Shown here one piece after another: positions 61,468 through 64,000 of a stretch of DNA of 64,000 nucleotides; within the stretch, counting starts at the first letter, position 1; each line of letters opens with the position of its first letter. Both the position numbers and the translations under genes were made by a program. The notes below the pieces were generated by a model. The model was not told the origin of the DNA. It ran no database searches and was given only the letters and a program-made list of their open reading frames with translations. Location of the stretch: NCBI RefSeq assembly GCF_032477075.1, contig NZ_JAWDXO010000009.1, positions 1 to 64,000 on the forward strand, given 5' to 3'. This DNA comes from Fusobacterium sp. GTDB taxonomy: Bacteria; Fusobacteriota; Fusobacteriia; Fusobacteriales; Fusobacteriaceae.

Positions 61468-62250
61468 CTATTTGAATTTATTGTCAAGTTCTCTATAGTG
61501 AGTGTCTTCGCTTGGATGTACAGTGAATTGAGATTTCATATTTTTAATGAAAGTTCCCATTTCATCAGCACTTCCTACAATTCTATTAAAGATACCAAGG
61601 TATTCAGTAATGATAGGATTGTCAATGTCGTATGGATATCTCATTAGGTGATCTATCTCACTCCATGCTTCTTCAAAAACTGTTCTAACCTGTATTTCTA
61701 CAAGAATTTCATCATGGCTTGTTACAGGAATTCCAATAAGATAGTGTACAGAACGATAACCATGATCCCTTACAACTATTTCACAATTCAGTTCTGAAAT
61801 ACTTTCCTGAAGATGATCCACATTGTAATCTCCACGTCTTATATTTACTTGAGGGGTCTCTCTTATTTCCCATAATTTCATTATTTCCTCATGAATTCCT
61901 CTCCAATCATCTTTAAATAAATGAAGAACTCTTATACCTATGAGGTCAGTTACTATGTTTTTGTATGTTTCTACAGAAATTCCCCTGCTGACATATTTAC
62001 TTCCTTTACGAATTATCTTTTCTATAAGATGTTCAGGCTTTTTTACTCTTCTTCTTACTGAGTGTACATTAGGTACATCTATAAGCTTTGATACTATATG
62101 TTCTGCTTCTTTTTCAAGATAAGGAACAAGTTTATTATAATTTTCATATATCTTTACTAATTCATCCCAGACCAATCCTGTAGATACAAAATACTCTTCA
62201 TCAATACAAAAGTTTTTGAAAAACTGATCTTTCTCTAATAAGTCAGACAT
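61468..62250 (-). CDS. Small alarmone synthetase, RelA/SpoT nucleotidyltransferase domain
   Basis: 260 residues, a single (p)ppGpp synthetase domain without hydrolase, TGS or ACT parts, as in RelP/RelQ-type small synthetases. Motifs: SVRRRVKKPEHLIEKIIRKG (about 64-83), DLIGIRVLHLF with the metal Asp (about 102), RDHGYRSVHYLI (about 161) and VEIQVRTVFEEAWSEIDH (about 183-200) with the catalytic Glu. An extra C-terminal helical tail follows. It transfers pyrophosphate from ATP to GDP/GTP. It is 16 bases downstream of the acidic protein gene, with an AGAGGTG site inside that gene's end region, so it belongs to the SIR2-like operon. Confidence 0.92.
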   Translation of the reverse strand: MSDLLEKDQFFKNFCIDEEYFVSTGLVWDELVKIYENYNKLVPYLEKEAEHIVSKLIDVPNVHSVRRRVKKPEHLIEKIIRKGSKYVSRGISVETYKNIVTDLIGIRVLHLFKDDWRGIHEEIMKLWEIRETPQVNIRRGDYNVDHLQESISELNCEIVVRDHGYRSVHYLIGIPVTSHDEILVEIQVRTVFEEAWSEIDHLMRYPYDIDNPIITEYLGIFNRIVGSADEMGTFIKNMKSQFTVHPSEDTHYRELDNKFK

Positions 62251-62266
62251 ACTTCACCTCTTCATA

Positions 62267-63415
62267 TCAGATTTTTTTTATTTTTTCTAAGGTTATTTCC
62301 ACTGCTTTTCTATAGCAGCATATTTCATTCTTTTCATTTATTTCTCTAGAAGAAACAGGTTCCATAAGTTTAACATGTTCTTTCAAATCAAAATTTATTC
62401 CATGGAGATGAAGTTTATGAGTTTTTTCAAAACTTAATATATCTCCTGAAAGTATATTATAATTATTCTTTATTCTGAAATTAACCCAATTAGAAAGCTT
62501 TTCATTTTTCAAATAAGAATTTAAAAGAAAAAGGGTATAAAAAGTATCTTTAACCTCATTTATATTTTTTTCTTTATAAAGCTCTAATTCTTTAGTTATA
62601 AACTTATATGAGTTGATAGTTTCAGATATGATGGTAAATTTGTAAACTTCAAGCCTGTTTTCAAAAGAGATATCTCCTATAAGTTGATTATATTTAAAAG
62701 TAATATTTTCTCCAGCAAATACCTTTTTGAAAAGTTCTGCCACTTCACTAAGGCGAGAAGTTTTAACTTTATCGTATATATTATATTTAAAGTAATCATC
62801 TTTTTTAACAAGAGTTTGTTTATCATTAAGCTCTATACTTAGAGCCAGTTTAAATTCTCTGGTTTTTATTTCTAATAATTTGAATTTTCCATACACTAAT
62901 ATTTTTAATAAAACATTATGGATAACAGTATTTCCAATCTTTATTGAAGTGGTACCAATATTTACTATTTCATCAAAATCCATTTTTTCAGAGAAATTTT
63001 TATATTTAATTGGAAAATTTCTAAGCTGTAATGAAGTATATTTAATTTCGAGACCACTTTCAAAAGATGAATTATCAGCTGAGATAATTACATGTCTAGG
63101 ATCAGTATTTTCTTTAGAAATATTATTTACAGAAACAGCTTCATCAGAAATATTATCATCAGTTGAGATGATTTTTTCATCTTCAATGATATCTTTATTT
63201 ACAGAAACAATTTCATCAGAAATTTTATTATCGATTGAAACAATTTTTTCATCTTCAGTAAAATCTTCATTTTCAAAAAGGATTTCTTCTTTATTATCTT
63301 CAATAATGTCTTTAATTTTTTCATCAACTGCATCTTTATTTAAAGAATCATCTGGGAATAAACGTATTTTAATAGTATCAATATTATTTTGAGTATTTTT
63401 ACTGGTAATATCCAA
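62267..63415 (-). CDS. Acidic repeat protein, possibly the C-terminal part of a frameshifted SIR2-like gene
   Basis: 382 residues if begun at TTG 63415, but that codon has a poorly spaced AGAGG site only two bases away. The frame stays open upstream, without a stop, to about 63471, passing through an A9 run that overlaps the end of the SIR2-like frame. Residues about 30-105 are very acidic and hold a 24-residue tandem repeat. The C-terminal 270 residues are alpha/beta with no recognised family (LHLHGINFDLKEHVKL near residue 335). I suspect it is the second half of one gene with the SIR2-like frame, through a -1 shift, or through slippage or a sequencing error in the A run. Confidence 0.65.
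   Translation of the reverse strand: MDITSKNTQNNIDTIKIRLFPDDSLNKDAVDEKIKDIIEDNKEEILFENEDFTEDEKIVSIDNKISDEIVSVNKDIIEDEKIISTDDNISDEAVSVNNISKENTDPRHVIISADNSSFESGLEIKYTSLQLRNFPIKYKNFSEKMDFDEIVNIGTTSIKIGNTVIHNVLLKILVYGKFKLLEIKTREFKLALSIELNDKQTLVKKDDYFKYNIYDKVKTSRLSEVAELFKKVFAGENITFKYNQLIGDISFENRLEVYKFTIISETINSYKFITKELELYKEKNINEVKDTFYTLFLLNSYLKNEKLSNWVNFRIKNNYNILSGDILSFEKTHKLHLHGINFDLKEHVKLMEPVSSREINEKNEICCYRKAVEITLEKIKKI
63129..63272. repeat. Two tandem 72-bp repeats within the acidic protein gene
   Basis: Two adjacent imperfect 72-bp units, each beginning ACAGAAACA.{2}TTCATCAGAAAT (63129 and 63201 on the plus strand). They encode acidic 24-residue units that share EDEKI.S and ISDE.VSVN. Copy number could vary by recombination or slippage. 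Confidence 0.75.
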
Positions 63416-63444
63416 ATCCTCTATGGTATGTTCTTCTAAAGATA

Positions 63445-64000
63445 TTACCTTACTAACTTTTTTTTTAAAACATCATCTCCATCAGTATCAATTACAGTAT
63501 GAAGATTAGCAAGAAGTTCTTTTTCGCTTAATGTTGTAAGCTTTATATTGTATTTATTTATAAAGTCAGTAACTTTAGGATCTATTATAGAAGTTGATGT
63601 TACTACATATACAGGTTGTTCATTATTTTTTATCATTGATAGAAGATAATCAAGCATATTTAAAAAATCTGGATCTTTAAGATCAACTCCTAAAAAAAGA
63701 GTAGGTCTGCTTGAAAGCTCTAAGCTCAAATCATTGAAAAAATCTTTATAAAACTCAAGTCTTTTTAACTTTCTGATGTCTTGACTCGTCAAAAAAAGAT
63801 CTTCAGAATTATAGATAGTACCCATAATTTTATAAAATCTTATTTTTCCTTCAGTTGATTTTAATGGTTTTAAAGGTGTTGATACAGATATAAGATTAGT
63901 AAATAAACACTCAATCATTACATCATAATTCATGGTAAATATAGCTTCAAAGTATCCTGAATTAAAGATATCACTATATATTTCAACATTCTTATGATGT
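63445..64000 (-). CDS. SIR2-like domain protein, 5' part beyond the window
   Basis: The frame is open to the window edge, so the ATG at 63933 is not the real start. Residues before it read SGYFEAIFTMNYDVMIECLF, matching the TxNYDxxIE motif of SIR2-like domains. Downstream, KIMGTIYNSEDLFLTSQDI corresponds to the family's KLHG...VxTxxDY element, but with Met where His is expected. LFLGVDLKDPDFLNML matches the FLGxSLxDPxxxxLL motif. The frame ends at TAA 63445-63447, right after an A9 run containing A AAA AAG. SIR2-like domains occur in NAD-depleting phage defence proteins, but the altered His argues for caution. Confidence 0.75.
   Translation of the reverse strand, partial: HHKNVEIYSDIFNSGYFEAIFTMNYDVMIECLFTNLISVSTPLKPLKSTEGKIRFYKIMGTIYNSEDLFLTSQDIRKLKRLEFYKDFFNDLSLELSSRPTLFLGVDLKDPDFLNMLDYLLSMIKNNEQPVYVVTSTSIIDPKVTDFINKYNIKLTTLSEKELLANLHTVIDTDGDDVLKKKLVR

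Noticed and set aside
1..64000. CRISPR arrays, tRNA or rRNA genes, integrase or insertion sequence transposase
   Set aside because: I looked for regularly spaced repeats, GC-rich folded RNA genes and transposase motifs in all gaps and saw none.

Overview
The window looks like a chromosomal segment of a Fusobacterium, most likely of the varium/ulcerans/mortiferum type. The DNA is strongly AT-rich. Clostridium-like housekeeping genes (whiA, scpA, a Bacillus-type Fe-S PurF) sit beside Gram-negative envelope genes such as a type V autotransporter barrel, and anaerobic electron-bifurcation genes are abundant. This assignment comes from gene content only. No rRNA, tRNA, CRISPR array or prophage was seen.

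Region by region. 1-604 is the tail of an autotransporter. 887-12191 is a housekeeping run: polA, whiA, ribF, scpA, murJ, an orphan adenine methyltransferase, corA, an unknown coiled-coil gene and coaBC. 12363-14697 is a fused NfnAB transhydrogenase behind a MerR-type promoter. 14786-16691 is an RclA-like flavoprotein with an HxlR regulator. Next come a PAS-GGDEF cyclase and an alanine/sodium symporter. 20030-25190 is a TPP-riboswitch-controlled thiamine operon (thiC, S, G, H, F, E) with a palindromic repeat lodged between thiS and thiG. 25270-27895 holds a GntR regulator, a small DUF2628-type membrane protein and about 1.1 kb without a convincing protein gene, in which two candidate small RNAs end in strong terminators.

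27709-39185 is the metabolic centrepiece. One co-directional block encodes HdrB-HdrC-HdrA, FlxD-FlxC-FlxB-FlxA, a soluble fumarate-reductase-like pair (FrdB-like, FrdA-like), a DcuC-type carrier and an M20 amidohydrolase. I read it as a cytoplasmic NADH-fed, flavin-bifurcating machine whose high-potential branch may end in fumarate rather than only in a disulfide. 39468-43874 is a glucarate dehydratase with a three-part tripartite tricarboxylate transporter. aroE and aroQ follow.

45353-58281 is the purine operon (fhs, purL, E, C, F, M, N, H, D). Its leader stacks a purine riboswitch, a 27-codon basic open reading frame and a terminator whose left arm contains that frame's stop codon. A MITE-like repeat closes the operon. 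The rest of the window is on the minus strand: a DMT carrier, an MFS carrier, a lipoprotein, a small alarmone synthetase, an acidic repeat protein and a SIR2-like protein cut by the window edge. The last two reading frames are joined by an A9 run containing the classic -1 slippery heptamer, so they may be one frameshifted or phase-variable gene.
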